Origin: Sphingobacterium multivorum
GTDB taxonomy: Bacteria > Bacteroidota > Bacteroidia > Sphingobacteriales > Sphingobacteriaceae
Reading direction: 5' to 3'
Length of the DNA stretch: 64,000 bases
Assembly: GCF_039511225.1 (NCBI RefSeq)
Contig: NZ_CP154261.1
Location: forward strand, 5,704,001-5,768,000
Position 1 is the first letter of the stretch; the number at the start of each line of letters is the position of its first letter. Under the pieces are notes generated by a model. The model was not told where the DNA came from. It was given only the letters and a program-made list of their open reading frames with translations, and searched no databases. This document shows positions 36,036-45,299 of this stretch, piece by piece. Position numbers and translations under genes: made by a program.

Positions 36036-37799
36036 TTAAATCCCTGCAGAATGAAATTGCAAGTCGTATAGTTTTTTATAATACCCATCAAAAGATAGCA
36101 ATTCCTGATGCGTTCCGATTTCCTTGATTTCGCCTTTATCCAGCACAATAATCTTATCTGCTTTCTGAATGGTGGACAAACGGTGAGCAATAACGATGGA
36201 AGTCCTACCCTTCATTAAGTTGTCGATGGCATGCTGGATCAGTTCTTCCGTTTCGGTATCTACAGAAGAAGTTGCTTCGTCCAAAATAAGAATCCGAGGA
36301 TCGTGCACCAAAGCCCGTATAAAAGAAATCAATTGGGCCTGCCCCGCAGATAAGGTTGCCCCACGTTCTTTCACATCGTAATCATAACCGCCAGGCAGAC
36401 GCATTATAAAGTCATGCGCCCCCACTTCTTTTGCTGCCTCAATGACCTGTTCTCTAGAGATCGCAGGATCACCTAATGTAATATTATTGATGACACTATC
36501 CGAGAAGAGGAACACATCCTGCAATACCGTAGCAATGGTATTTCTTAGATAATCGAGCTCATAATCCCTGATATTACGGCCATCCAACAGGATTTCACCT
36601 TTATTGATTTCATAAAAACGGCTCAGAATATTGATCGTAGAAGATTTTCCGGCACCGGTCGCCCCAACTAAAGCCAGCGTCTCACCCGGATTAACGTTAA
36701 AGTTTACATCCTTTAGGACCCAGTTTTCCTCATTATAGGCGAACCAAACATCGCGAAACGCAATCTCACCTTTGATGTGTGCAGGTTTCAATGTACCCAA
36801 ATTTGGGGTCTTTTCATCGGTATCCAACACTTCAAAGATCCGTTCAGCGCTAACCATGCCCATTTGAAGCGTATTGAATTTGTCAATAAGCTCCCGAATG
36901 GGCCTAAAGATCATATTGATATACATGATAAAGGCCACCACTACCCCCGGAGAGATCACATCACCCATAATTTGTTTGGAACCGAACCAGACCAATAATC
37001 CCAAAGCAATGGCCATGATAATTTCCAAAACAGGAAAAAAGATGGAGAAATACCAATTGGTCCGAATATGAGCATTACGATGTTGCGCATTAATTTCCTT
37101 AAACTTATCCATTTCCTGTTTTTCACGCGCAAAATATTGGATAATACCGACTCCCGTAATGTGTTCCTGCAAAAAGGTATTTAAGTTAGAAACCCATTTC
37201 CGCACATCGATAAAAGCAGACTTCATCGCCTCTTTAAACACGTAAGTTGCTGCCACCATCAAAGGCATCGGAATTAAAACAATCAATGTCAGCTTCCAAT
37301 CGGAGTAAAACATCACAACCAGAATAACGACCAATTGCAATAAATCGCCGATAATCTGAATCAAACCTTCAGAAAAAATATTGGAAAGAGTCTCCAAATC
37401 AGAGATGGTACGTGTAATCAATTTCCCTAGTGCTGTTCGATCAAAATACTTTAGCCTGAGTTGAACAATGTGGTTAAATACCTGAATCCGAATATCACGG
37501 ATAACCGACTGCCCCAATGTATTTGTCATTAAGGTATGGTAATAACGGATCAAGGTCTGCAGGATGACCAATGCCAACATCGCAATCAGCATGAGGGACA
37601 ATCCCTTAGTATCGAAGTTTAAGATATAGTTATCGAGTGTATGCTGGATTAGCATAGGTAAAGCAGGCGCCACGGCAGCCAACAATATTGTTAGAACAAC
37701 CGATATCCAAAACGCCACATGATATGGCCGCATATAGCGACTCATGCGTTTTACCAAATTGATATCGTAGGTTTTACCCGTTATTTTATCTTGACTCAC
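36036..37799 (-). CDS. ABC transporter ATP-binding/permease protein
   Basis: A 587-residue half-transporter: six transmembrane helices (about 30-310) fused to a nucleotide-binding domain with Walker A GATGAGKSS (about 380-388), signature LSAGQAQ and Walker B ILILDEATSSVD, plus the H-loop AHRLST. It resembles MsbA/MdlB-type exporters working as dimers; the substrate is not predictable. It follows truA by 24 bp and is probably co-transcribed with it. Confidence 0.93.
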   Translation of the reverse strand: MSQDKITGKTYDINLVKRMSRYMRPYHVAFWISVVLTILLAAVAPALPMLIQHTLDNYILNFDTKGLSLMLIAMLALVILQTLIRYYHTLMTNTLGQSVIRDIRIQVFNHIVQLRLKYFDRTALGKLITRTISDLETLSNIFSEGLIQIIGDLLQLVVILVVMFYSDWKLTLIVLIPMPLMVAATYVFKEAMKSAFIDVRKWVSNLNTFLQEHITGVGIIQYFAREKQEMDKFKEINAQHRNAHIRTNWYFSIFFPVLEIIMAIALGLLVWFGSKQIMGDVISPGVVVAFIMYINMIFRPIRELIDKFNTLQMGMVSAERIFEVLDTDEKTPNLGTLKPAHIKGEIAFRDVWFAYNEENWVLKDVNFNVNPGETLALVGATGAGKSSTINILSRFYEINKGEILLDGRNIRDYELDYLRNTIATVLQDVFLFSDSVINNITLGDPAISREQVIEAAKEVGAHDFIMRLPGGYDYDVKERGATLSAGQAQLISFIRALVHDPRILILDEATSSVDTETEELIQHAIDNLMKGRTSIVIAHRLSTIQKADKIIVLDKGEIKEIGTHQELLSFDGYYKKLYDLQFHSAGI

Positions 37800-37823
37800 G
37801 TTAAATTTTATATCTATTAAATT

Positions 37824-38579
37824 CTATAAATAAGGGTAGGCTACTTCTGTTAAATACAGGCCATGTGCCGGTACTGAAACTCCTGCCTTTCCTCGGTTTT
37901 TGCTTTGAATAACCTCCTGCATAAATGAAACAGGTTTGCCTTTTATCCCTATTTCCAACGATGTCCCCACAATAGCGCGTACCATATTGCGCAAAAACCG
38001 ATCAGCGGTAATATGAAAAACCAAATGTTGTTCGGTATGCCATACCCACTCGGCTCTACGAATATCGCAAATATTTGTAAACACCTGCGTATGAGACTTA
38101 CTAAAGCATTCAAAATCCTGCCTGCCCAATAAAAATTTTGCAGCTTCATTCATCTTTTCTACATCCGGACGATCGCGCATAAAACATGAATAAGGATAGA
38201 TAAAAGGATCTTTATGAAAATGAAGATGGTATTCATAGGATCGTTGTGTCGCATCGAAGCGAGCGTGCGCTTCAGGCCCCACTTCGATCAAACGCTTAAC
38301 GGCCACATCAAAGGGCAATAAGGCATTGAGCGAATGAATAAAACGATCCGCATTTTGTAGAATACCCACAGGTGCTGCATCGAAATGCGCATACAATTGC
38401 TTGGCATGAACACCCGTATCTGTACGGCCAGCTCCAGTTGTTTCAACAGGTTCTCGCAACAGGGTTTCAAGCGCTTTATTTAGCACTTCCTGCACGGAAA
38501 TTGCATTGTTCTGAATTTGCCAACCATGATAAGCCTGTCCAAAATAGGCTATTTCTAAAAAAAAACGTCTTTTATCCAT
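37824..38579 (-). CDS. truA: tRNA pseudouridine(38-40) synthase
   Basis: A 251-residue TruA. I use the ATG at 38579 (MDKRRFFLEIAYFG), because an upstream -7 box at 38589-38596 excludes the longer reading. The catalytic Asp is in AGRTDTGVHA (about 54-63). Other TruA blocks, FHKDPF and FLRNMVRAIVGT, are present. It modifies U38-U40 in the anticodon arm. It is first in a two-gene unit with the ABC exporter. Confidence 0.95.
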   Translation of the reverse strand: MDKRRFFLEIAYFGQAYHGWQIQNNAISVQEVLNKALETLLREPVETTGAGRTDTGVHAKQLYAHFDAAPVGILQNADRFIHSLNALLPFDVAVKRLIEVGPEAHARFDATQRSYEYHLHFHKDPFIYPYSCFMRDRPDVEKMNEAAKFLLGRQDFECFSKSHTQVFTNICDIRRAEWVWHTEQHLVFHITADRFLRNMVRAIVGTSLEIGIKGKPVSFMQEVIQSKNRGKAGVSVPAHGLYLTEVAYPYL

Positions 38580-38588
38580 TATATGAAA

Positions 38589-38596
38589 CAAAGGTA
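38589..38596 (-). promoter_or_regulatory. Putative -7 box of truA
   Basis: The minus-strand TACCTTTG lies 9 bp upstream of the ATG at 38579 and fits TAnnTTTG; no TTG at the -33 spacing. A very short leader is implied. Confidence 0.5.
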
Positions 38597-38773
38597 CGTT
38601 TTTCCAAATGAGCATCATTTCTTCGCGGACCGAATTTACTCATTTTCCTCATTATTTAATCCTTACATGACAAAACTAGTTATTTTGCACTTCTTTTTGC
38701 TCGAATCCACTTGGCCGGTAATTCGGTATCAGCGGCACCAAAGCCACAGCAAACTCCTACTATCTTCGCCATG

Positions 38774-38813
38774 CGACCACGGCAAGTCCACAGTGAGTCC
38801 ACGTTGAGTCCAC
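38774..38813. repeat. 11-bp tandem repeat array
   Basis: AGTCCACAGTG (38785-38795), AGTCCACGTTG (38796-38806) and AGTCCAC (38807-38813) repeat in tandem, preceded by a degenerate unit at 38774-38784. The 11-bp period is close to one helical turn. It lies about 100 bp past the murF stop in a 329-bp gap (38580-38908) that otherwise holds only the truA -7 box. Confidence 0.7.
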
Positions 38814-38908
38814 CTTTTTAAGTACATTCAATGCGGAAGTACCATGGTGACACTATGGTTGCAGCCCGAACTTGTCCCCTAATTGTCCATAACACAAGGC
38901 TAAAAAGG

Positions 38909-40210
38909 CTATAGTAGATCGACCAGATTTTCAAAAGCCATGCCGCGTGATGCTTTCAATAAAACCGTGGCATCAGTTATCGGATTTTCGCTGATTGCTT
39001 GTTTCGCTTCGGCAGTAGTTTCATAAAACTCTCCGCTCTCATACCGATGGGCAAAAAATTCTTTTCCTACAAAAACCTTACGATCTGCAGGAATGGATCT
39101 TACATTCTCGACAATTTTTTTATGTTCTTCAAAGGATTCTGCCCCCAATTCAAACATATCACCCAATACAATAGCCTTCTTATCCGCTTCAATAATCCGG
39201 ATATTGTCCAGCGCAGCGGCCATACTAGTTGCATTTGCATTATAATAGTCGCAGATTAGGGTATTATGCGCAGTTTTCATAATCTGGGAGCGATTGTTCG
39301 TAGGTGTATACCCTTCAATACCCCGATTGATCGACGCAGAAGAAACGCCAAAATGCAAACCCACAGCAATAGCTGCAAGGAAGTTTTCGGTATTATAAGA
39401 TCCGGTTAACTGGGTATCGACAACATAAGATTCGGTCGCACCCTTCTTGTGCCATTCAATTTGCAAGAGGGGATTTGCCCTAAGAAGCTTTCCAATCACA
39501 TCATTACCTTCAGAAAAACCATAGGTGACGATGTTGGCTATCTTGCGGGCGGAAGCCATCTCTTTGAGATGTGGGTTATCTGCCTGCAAAAATAATACCC
39601 CTTGATGGTCCTGCAACCAATCGTACAGTTCGCCTTTGGTTTTCTTTACGCCTTCAAAGGATCCAAAACCTTCGAGATGGGCCTTACCAACGTTAGAAAT
39701 CAAACCATGTGTCGGTTCGGCAATCCCACATAGGAAAGCAATCTCTTCCAAATGATTTGCCCCCATTTCGATGATGGCGAGCTCAATTGAATCATCTATG
39801 GCTAATAATGTCAATGGGACGCCGATGTGATTATTCAAATTTCCTTTGGTCGCATAGGTCTTGTATTTCTGCGACACAACAGCATTCAAAAGCTCTTTGG
39901 TCGTCGTTTTTCCATTGGTTCCCGTCACCCCAATAACTGGAATATGCAATTGCTGTCTATGGTAATTTGCCAGTTGCTGTAATGTTTTTAAAACATCATC
40001 AACAAGAATATACGCTTCTCCTTTTCGGTAGGTCTCGTCATCAATAACCACATATTTAGCACCCATTTCAAGTGCTTTCTCGGCGAAAGTATTCCCATTG
40101 AAATTGGCCCCTTTTAAAGCGAAAAATAGACTATCTTTTTCAATTTTACGTGTATCTGTTGTAATATTCGGATACTGTTTATAAATCTGATAGAGTGACT
40201 GGATATCCAT
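38909..40210 (-). CDS. murF: UDP-N-acetylmuramoyl-tripeptide--D-alanyl-D-alanine ligase
   Basis: A 433-residue Mur ligase started at the ATG at 40210 (MDIQSLYQIY). The ATP loop is GVTGTNGKTTTKE (about 97-109), followed by EMGANHLEEIAFLC and the C-terminal DYYNANATSMAAALD motif. It adds D-Ala-D-Ala to the peptidoglycan precursor. It stands outside the usual dcw cluster and is driven by a copy of the shared promoter family. No terminator was recognised. Confidence 0.95.
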   Translation of the reverse strand: MDIQSLYQIYKQYPNITTDTRKIEKDSLFFALKGANFNGNTFAEKALEMGAKYVVIDDETYRKGEAYILVDDVLKTLQQLANYHRQQLHIPVIGVTGTNGKTTTKELLNAVVSQKYKTYATKGNLNNHIGVPLTLLAIDDSIELAIIEMGANHLEEIAFLCGIAEPTHGLISNVGKAHLEGFGSFEGVKKTKGELYDWLQDHQGVLFLQADNPHLKEMASARKIANIVTYGFSEGNDVIGKLLRANPLLQIEWHKKGATESYVVDTQLTGSYNTENFLAAIAVGLHFGVSSASINRGIEGYTPTNNRSQIMKTAHNTLICDYYNANATSMAAALDNIRIIEADKKAIVLGDMFELGAESFEEHKKIVENVRSIPADRKVFVGKEFFAHRYESGEFYETTAEAKQAISENPITDATVLLKASRGMAFENLVDLL

Positions 40211-40594
40211 GTTGAGCAATTTGTTGAACAAACTTAGAGAAATTGCTTTTTATATGCAATACAATTACGCTTTAGCAGCTCATATTATTCGCGACTTTTT
40301 CAAAATTTCAAGCAATCATCGATAGCGAAAATTCGCTCAGAAAACGTAGAAAATGCGGCATAATCCGATTGCCTTAAACCCCACCGATAACGTTTGCGCA
40401 TTTATTTTCGTGAATTTCCTTTAAGGATGACTTGAATATTGGTATTTTCATTGACCATTTAAACAGTTTGGGAAATTCAGGCGACCGTATTTTCATCCCC
40501 TTTTGCATTTTTTATGTCCGATTACTTCAGCAATAAAAAGGTCGACAGACAAAAGAAGGTAGAAAACAGATAAACCTGCAAATCAATACATTGT
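40211..40594. other. Intergenic region between murF and uxaC
   Basis: A divergent 384-bp region. The murF promoter occupies 40229-40260. On the uxaC side no TAnnTTTG promoter was found. A TTGACCATTTAAAC stretch (40451-40464) loosely resembles TTGGTCATTTGAAAC (43736-43750) before exuT and might be a shared operator, but the match is weak. Confidence 0.4.
40229..40260 (-). promoter_or_regulatory. Promoter of murF (shared promoter family)
   Basis: Minus strand: TTG (40257-40259), 20-nt spacer, TAAGTTTG (40229-40236). The spacer has the ATTGC-N9-GCAAT inverted repeat, and the 32 bp differ from the fcl promoter at one position. The leader would be about 10-15 nt. Confidence 0.82.
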
Positions 40595-41995
40595 ATGAAA
40601 ACTTTTTTAGACGACAACTTTTTATTGAACACAAAAGCAGCTGAAGAGCTGTACCACAATTATTCAAAACATCTGCCGATTATTGATTACCATAATCATC
40701 TAATCCCAGAACAGATTGCAAATAACGTCAAGTTTGATAATATAAGTCAGGTTTGGTTACATGGTGATCATTACAAATGGCGGGCCATGCGTGCCAACGG
40801 TGTCAACGAACATTATGTTACCGGAGACGCTTCAGATGAAGAAAAATTCATCAAATGGGCCGAAACTGTTCCTTATACCTTACGAAATCCATTACACCAT
40901 TGGACACACCTTGAATTACAACGTTATTTTGGCATAACTGATCTATTATCTCCAAAAACTGCGGCCAAGATCTATGCAGATACCAGTGCTTTGCTGCAAC
41001 AAGATAGTCATTCGGTACGCGGACTACTCAAGATGATGCATGTTGAAGTCGTTTGCACAACAGACGACCCGATCGATAGCCTGGAATTTCATCAGCAGTT
41101 TGCGAAAGAGCGTGAATCATTTAAAATGCTTCCGGCATTTCGTCCTGACAAAGCAATGAATTGCGATGACCTGCCTGCATTGAACCAATACATCGACAAG
41201 CTTGAAGCAGTCAGCAATATCCAGATAAGCAGTTTAAGCGACTACCTCAACGCCTTGAAAGCAAGGCACGACTTCTTTGCCGCCAACGGTTGTAAAGTCT
41301 CAGATCATGGTTTGGAACACATCTATGCTGAAGATTATACCGAAACTGAAATCGCATTCATCTTTGATAAAATTCGTGCAGGCAAAGAAATAACTTTTGA
41401 AGAGAACCTGAAGTTTAAATCCGCCATGTTGGTCTATTTTGCAGAATGGGATCATGAGAAAGGCTGGGTGCAACAATACCACTTGGGCGCTTTACGTAAC
41501 AATAACTCCCGCATGCACCGATTGATCGGTCCAGATACCGGCTGGGATTCTATTGGGGATTTTAGTCAGGGACGTACATTATCAAAGTTTTTGAATAAAT
41601 TAGACAACCAAGATAAGCTAACCAAGACAATTATCTATAATCTCAATCCAGCCGACAATGAACTTATTGCGACAATGGTTGGGAATTTCAATGATGGTTC
41701 TATCAAAGGAAAAATTCAGTTTGGCTCAGCTTGGTGGTTTTTGGACCAAAAAGACGGCATGACAAAACAGATTAATACCTTGTCGAATATGGGTTTGTTA
41801 AGTCGTCTTGTAGGCATGTTGACCGATTCCAGAAGTTTTCTTTCTTTTCCAAGACATGAATACTTTAGAAGATTGGTCTGTGACATCTTTGGACAGGACA
41901 TCGAAAAAGGAGAAATACCAAATGATATCGAATGGGTCGGGAAAATCATACAGGATATCAGCTACAATAACGCAAAAGAATATTTTGAATTTTAA
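40595..41995 (+). CDS. uxaC: Glucuronate (uronate) isomerase
   Basis: A 466-residue UxaC. The metal-site motif DYHNHL (about 31-36), the WRAMRANGV block and the C-terminal FLSFPRHEYFRRLVC motif are characteristic. It isomerises D-glucuronate to fructuronate and D-galacturonate to tagaturonate. It opens a run of tightly packed hexuronate genes: kdgK starts 3 bp later, eda overlaps kdgK, and exuT and a gapN-like gene follow. The next two enzymes (fructuronate reductase and mannonate dehydratase) are not in the window. Confidence 0.96.
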   Translation: MKTFLDDNFLLNTKAAEELYHNYSKHLPIIDYHNHLIPEQIANNVKFDNISQVWLHGDHYKWRAMRANGVNEHYVTGDASDEEKFIKWAETVPYTLRNPLHHWTHLELQRYFGITDLLSPKTAAKIYADTSALLQQDSHSVRGLLKMMHVEVVCTTDDPIDSLEFHQQFAKERESFKMLPAFRPDKAMNCDDLPALNQYIDKLEAVSNIQISSLSDYLNALKARHDFFAANGCKVSDHGLEHIYAEDYTETEIAFIFDKIRAGKEITFEENLKFKSAMLVYFAEWDHEKGWVQQYHLGALRNNNSRMHRLIGPDTGWDSIGDFSQGRTLSKFLNKLDNQDKLTKTIIYNLNPADNELIATMVGNFNDGSIKGKIQFGSAWWFLDQKDGMTKQINTLSNMGLLSRLVGMLTDSRSFLSFPRHEYFRRLVCDIFGQDIEKGEIPNDIEWVGKIIQDISYNNAKEYFEF

Positions 41996-41998
41996 TGA

Positions 41999-43030
41999 AT
42001 GAACATGCAGGGTAAAGTTTTAAGCTTTGGGGAATTGCTGTTGCGGATCTGCCCGGATATTGAAGAAAACTGGATTGAACAGCATCAATTGCCTTTTTAC
42101 GTTGGAGGAGCAGAATTAAACGTCGCTACAGCTTTGGCCCTATGGGGCCTGCCATCATCTTATTTATCTGCAATACCGCAAAATGCCATTTGTGAAGGTA
42201 TAGACTCCTATTTGAACCGTAGAAACATCGATACATCGGCGATGCAATGGGGCGGAGAGCGCTTGGGTATATACTATCTTCCAAAAGGCAAAGATCTTAA
42301 AAATGCGGGGGTTATCTACGATCGTGCCAATTCATCTTTTGCAAGCCTCAAAGTTGGCAGTATTGATTGGGATAAAGCCTTGAAGGATGTAAAATGGTTT
42401 CACTTTTCGGCAATTTGCCCTGCAATCAGTCAAGAGATTGCAGACCTCTGTCTTGAAGCGGTGCAAAAAGCACAGGAAAAAGGAATTTTTGTATCCCTAG
42501 ACCTGAACTACCGATCAAAGCTCTGGAAATATGGTAAAACGCCGAAAGAGGTGATGCCTCCGATTGCCAGGTATTGCAATTTAATTATGGGCAATATTTG
42601 GGCTGCACACCAGATGCTCGGAACTTCACTAGACGAACAATTCTTAGCAAGCTCTTCAGGATACAGCGAAGAAGAATTACAAGCCCAAGCAGACCGGACC
42701 AGCCGGGAAATTGTTGCTTCAAACCCCAAATGCCAGTATGTAGCCAATACCTTTCGTTTTGACCACCATACCAAAGGGATAAAGTACTATACCACATTAT
42801 TTGATAAAGACCGTCTCATCAAATCTACAACCTATATCGCGGAAGAGATTTTGGATAAAGTAGGAAGTGGCGACTGCTTTATGGCTGGTCTGATTTATGG
42901 ATTGTATTCCAACCTCTCCCCGGAGGAGACCTTGGAATTTGCAACAAGCGCGGCATTCGATAAACTATTTATCGCCAGCGATGCAACAACAAGTACAGTG
43001 GACGATATAAAAAAGAGAATGATAGCATGA
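41999..43030 (+). CDS. kdgK: 2-dehydro-3-deoxygluconate kinase (PfkB family)
   Basis: A 343-residue ribokinase-like sugar kinase. The N-terminal block FGELLLRICPD and GGAELNVATALA are sugar-binding, and the catalytic anion hole is VGSGDCFMAGLIYG (about 289-302) with the base Asp. Phosphorylation of KDG to KDPG is inferred from position between uxaC and eda. It starts 3 bp after uxaC and overlaps eda by 4 bp (ATGA). Confidence 0.9.
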   Translation: MNMQGKVLSFGELLLRICPDIEENWIEQHQLPFYVGGAELNVATALALWGLPSSYLSAIPQNAICEGIDSYLNRRNIDTSAMQWGGERLGIYYLPKGKDLKNAGVIYDRANSSFASLKVGSIDWDKALKDVKWFHFSAICPAISQEIADLCLEAVQKAQEKGIFVSLDLNYRSKLWKYGKTPKEVMPPIARYCNLIMGNIWAAHQMLGTSLDEQFLASSSGYSEEELQAQADRTSREIVASNPKCQYVANTFRFDHHTKGIKYYTTLFDKDRLIKSTTYIAEEILDKVGSGDCFMAGLIYGLYSNLSPEETLEFATSAAFDKLFIASDATTSTVDDIKKRMIA

Positions 43031-43671
43031 ATTTAAAAGAGATTGTATTAAATAAAATTATCGAACAAGGAACACTTCCTTTATTCTTCCATCATGATCA
43101 GGAAGAAAGTATCGATATTCTACGAACTTTATACCGAGCGGGTGTACGCGTTTTTGAATTTACAAATCGTGGTCCCGAAGCTTTGGCTGTTTTTGAGCAG
43201 CTTGTTGCAACAAGAAACCTCGAGATGCCAGACCTCTACCTGGGGATCGGCACCATCAAATCGGTGGACGATGCACAACAGTTTCTCCAGGTTGGAGCGG
43301 ATTTTATTGTTGCACCCTTAGTGAATCCTTTGGTTGGTTCGCTCGTACATGAGCACCATAAGTTGTGGATTCCGGGCTGTATGACACCGACAGAAATCTA
43401 CACGGCTCAGCAGCAACAGGCCGCATTGATAAAATTATTCCCTGCAAATATTTTGGGACCAGCATTTATGTCATCTATTCGGGATCTTTTTAAAGGTCAG
43501 AACTTTATACCAACGGGGGGTGTAGACATCGAAATAGAAAATCTAAAAGCATGGTTCAGGTCAGGTGTATGCGCAGTAGGGATGGGCAGTAAACTGATTG
43601 ATCCAAAGGACACCAGCAATTTATTCGAAAATACACAAAAAGCACTTGATCTTGTCTCAAAAGCACGTTAA
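43027..43671 (+). CDS. eda: KDPG/KHG aldolase
   Basis: A 214-residue class I aldolase. The Schiff-base Lys lies in IKLFPAN (about 137), followed by the phosphate-binding FIPTGGVDI (about 158-166) and the GMGSKL loop. It splits 2-keto-3-deoxy-6-phosphogluconate into pyruvate and glyceraldehyde-3-phosphate. The start codon overlaps the kdgK stop (ATGA), so translation is coupled. Confidence 0.94.
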   Translation: MNLKEIVLNKIIEQGTLPLFFHHDQEESIDILRTLYRAGVRVFEFTNRGPEALAVFEQLVATRNLEMPDLYLGIGTIKSVDDAQQFLQVGADFIVAPLVNPLVGSLVHEHHKLWIPGCMTPTEIYTAQQQQAALIKLFPANILGPAFMSSIRDLFKGQNFIPTGGVDIEIENLKAWFRSGVCAVGMGSKLIDPKDTSNLFENTQKALDLVSKAR

Positions 43672-43682
43672 AACAATAATCG

Positions 43683-43729
43683 ATGCTGTATGCCTTCCAA
43701 TAACATCGTTAAAGGATGGCATACAGCAT
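43683..43729 (+). terminator. Intercistronic hairpin between eda and exuT
   Basis: The 12-bp stem ATGCTGTATGCC/GGCATACAGCAT (43683-43694, 43718-43729) has a 23-nt loop that can pair further. There is no T-tract, so it is more likely an RNA-processing or stability hairpin that uncouples enzyme and transporter expression than a full terminator. Confidence 0.55.
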
Positions 43730-43785
43730 TAATTATTGGTCATTTGAAACGATAGGCTCAAGAAAAATAAACAATTAAACCCATT

Positions 43786-45228
43786 ATGATTAATACAGAG
43801 AAAAAGGGTAGTTACCGCTGGGTAATCTGTGCCCTACTATTTTTTGCTACCACAATTAATTACTTGGATCGCCAGGTATTATCCTTAACCTGGAAAGATT
43901 TTATCAGTCCCGAATTCCACTGGACCAATACGGACTATGGGAACATTACCGCTTTATTTTCTATTTTTTACGCCATCAGCATGCTTTTCGCCGGACGTTT
44001 TGTCGATTGGATGGATACAAAAAAAGGTTTTCTATGGGCGATTGCTGTTTGGTCCATTGGTGCCATATTACATGCTTTTTGTGGTATTGCAACCTCAGGA
44101 ATTGTCGCTGGCGAGTGGTTTGTTGGATTTGAAGGCGCAAAAGAAGCCATTTCTCATGTGAACAATGTCGGTTTAATCATCAGCGTTAGTGTAAACTTAT
44201 TTATTTTCGCCCGGTTTGTATTGGCTGTCGGTGAAGCTGGAAATTTCCCAGCTGCCATTAAAGCGACCGCAGAGTATTTTCCAAAGAAAGATCGTGCTTT
44301 AGCGACGAGTATCTTCAATTCTGGAGCGACCATTGGCGCCCTAGCAGCACCGCTGATGATACCAGTTATCGCCGCACATTGGGGTTGGGAGATGTCTTTC
44401 ATCATTATAGGAGCCCTTGGATTTGTCTGGATGGGTTTCTGGATCTTTCTTTATAAAAAACCGCACGAAAATCCGAAAGTAAATGCGGCAGAATTGGCTT
44501 ATATTCACCAAGATGATCATGAACACCAAACAGAACAGACTGGAGCACCAAAACAGCCTAAAACCACCATCGGGGAATGCCTCAAGTACAAGCAAACCTG
44601 GGCTTTTGTCTTCGGAAAATTCATGACCGACGGTGTCTGGTGGTTCTTCTTATTCTGGATGCCAGCTTATCTATCGGCTGTTTACGACATAAAGTCTTCC
44701 GATACAGAAGGGCAATTGGCCATATTTGTTTTATATGCGATCACGATGCTGTCTATTTATGGCGGCTGGTTGCCGACGTATTTTGTGGAGAAAAAGGGAA
44801 TGAATGCCTATGAAGGCCGAATGAAGGCCATGTTGCTGTTTGCTTTCGTCCCATTGGTCGTACTCTTTGCACAACCCTTAGGGCATATTTCCTATTGGAT
44901 TCCTGTTATTTTAATTGGTTTTGCAGGTGCGGCACATCAGTCTTGGTCGGCCAATATATTTTCTACGATTGGCGATTCTTTTCCAAAACGTGCTATTGCC
45001 ACTGTTACAGGAATAGGTGGGCTTGCGGGTGGCGTTGGAGCCTTTATTATCAATAAAACTTCGGGCTGGCTATTCGACTATGCGAAAGAGACTCAACTGG
45101 TTTTTATGGGTTTTAAGGGGGAAGAAGCGGGCTATTTTATTATTTTTTCTTTCTGTTCCATCGCCTATTTGATTGCATGGATTGTAATGAAAACGCTAGT
45201 CCCTAAACTTATTTTAATAAAAAATTAA
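43786..45228 (+). CDS. MFS hexuronate transporter (ExuT-like)
   Basis: A 480-residue major facilitator with about 12 transmembrane helices. The N-terminal INYLDRQVLSL and the helix 2-3 loop are typical of the anion:cation symporter branch that includes ExuT and GudP. FARFVLAVGEAGNFPAAIKATAEYFPKKDRA is the conserved block of this family. Uptake of hexuronates is inferred from family and neighbours. An insertion with hydrophobic character (about 105-130) between helices 3 and 4 lengthens it relative to E. coli ExuT. Confidence 0.88.
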   Translation: MINTEKKGSYRWVICALLFFATTINYLDRQVLSLTWKDFISPEFHWTNTDYGNITALFSIFYAISMLFAGRFVDWMDTKKGFLWAIAVWSIGAILHAFCGIATSGIVAGEWFVGFEGAKEAISHVNNVGLIISVSVNLFIFARFVLAVGEAGNFPAAIKATAEYFPKKDRALATSIFNSGATIGALAAPLMIPVIAAHWGWEMSFIIIGALGFVWMGFWIFLYKKPHENPKVNAAELAYIHQDDHEHQTEQTGAPKQPKTTIGECLKYKQTWAFVFGKFMTDGVWWFFLFWMPAYLSAVYDIKSSDTEGQLAIFVLYAITMLSIYGGWLPTYFVEKKGMNAYEGRMKAMLLFAFVPLVVLFAQPLGHISYWIPVILIGFAGAAHQSWSANIFSTIGDSFPKRAIATVTGIGGLAGGVGAFIINKTSGWLFDYAKETQLVFMGFKGEEAGYFIIFSFCSIAYLIAWIVMKTLVPKLILIKN

Positions 45229-45235
45229 CAAATAT

Positions 45236-45268
45236 TGTAAAATTTACAGTATATTAGCGATATCTTTA
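45236..45268 (+). promoter_or_regulatory. Palindrome and -7-like box before the gapN-like gene
   Basis: TGTAAAATTTACA (45236-45248) is a perfect 13-bp palindrome. TATCTTTA (45261-45268) differs from TAnnTTTG in the last base. The palindrome covers the -33 position, a placement suited to repression or activation of the downstream gene independently of uxaC. Confidence 0.5.
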
Positions 45269-45299
45269 TAAATATCAATCTAAACCATTTTTAAAAACA

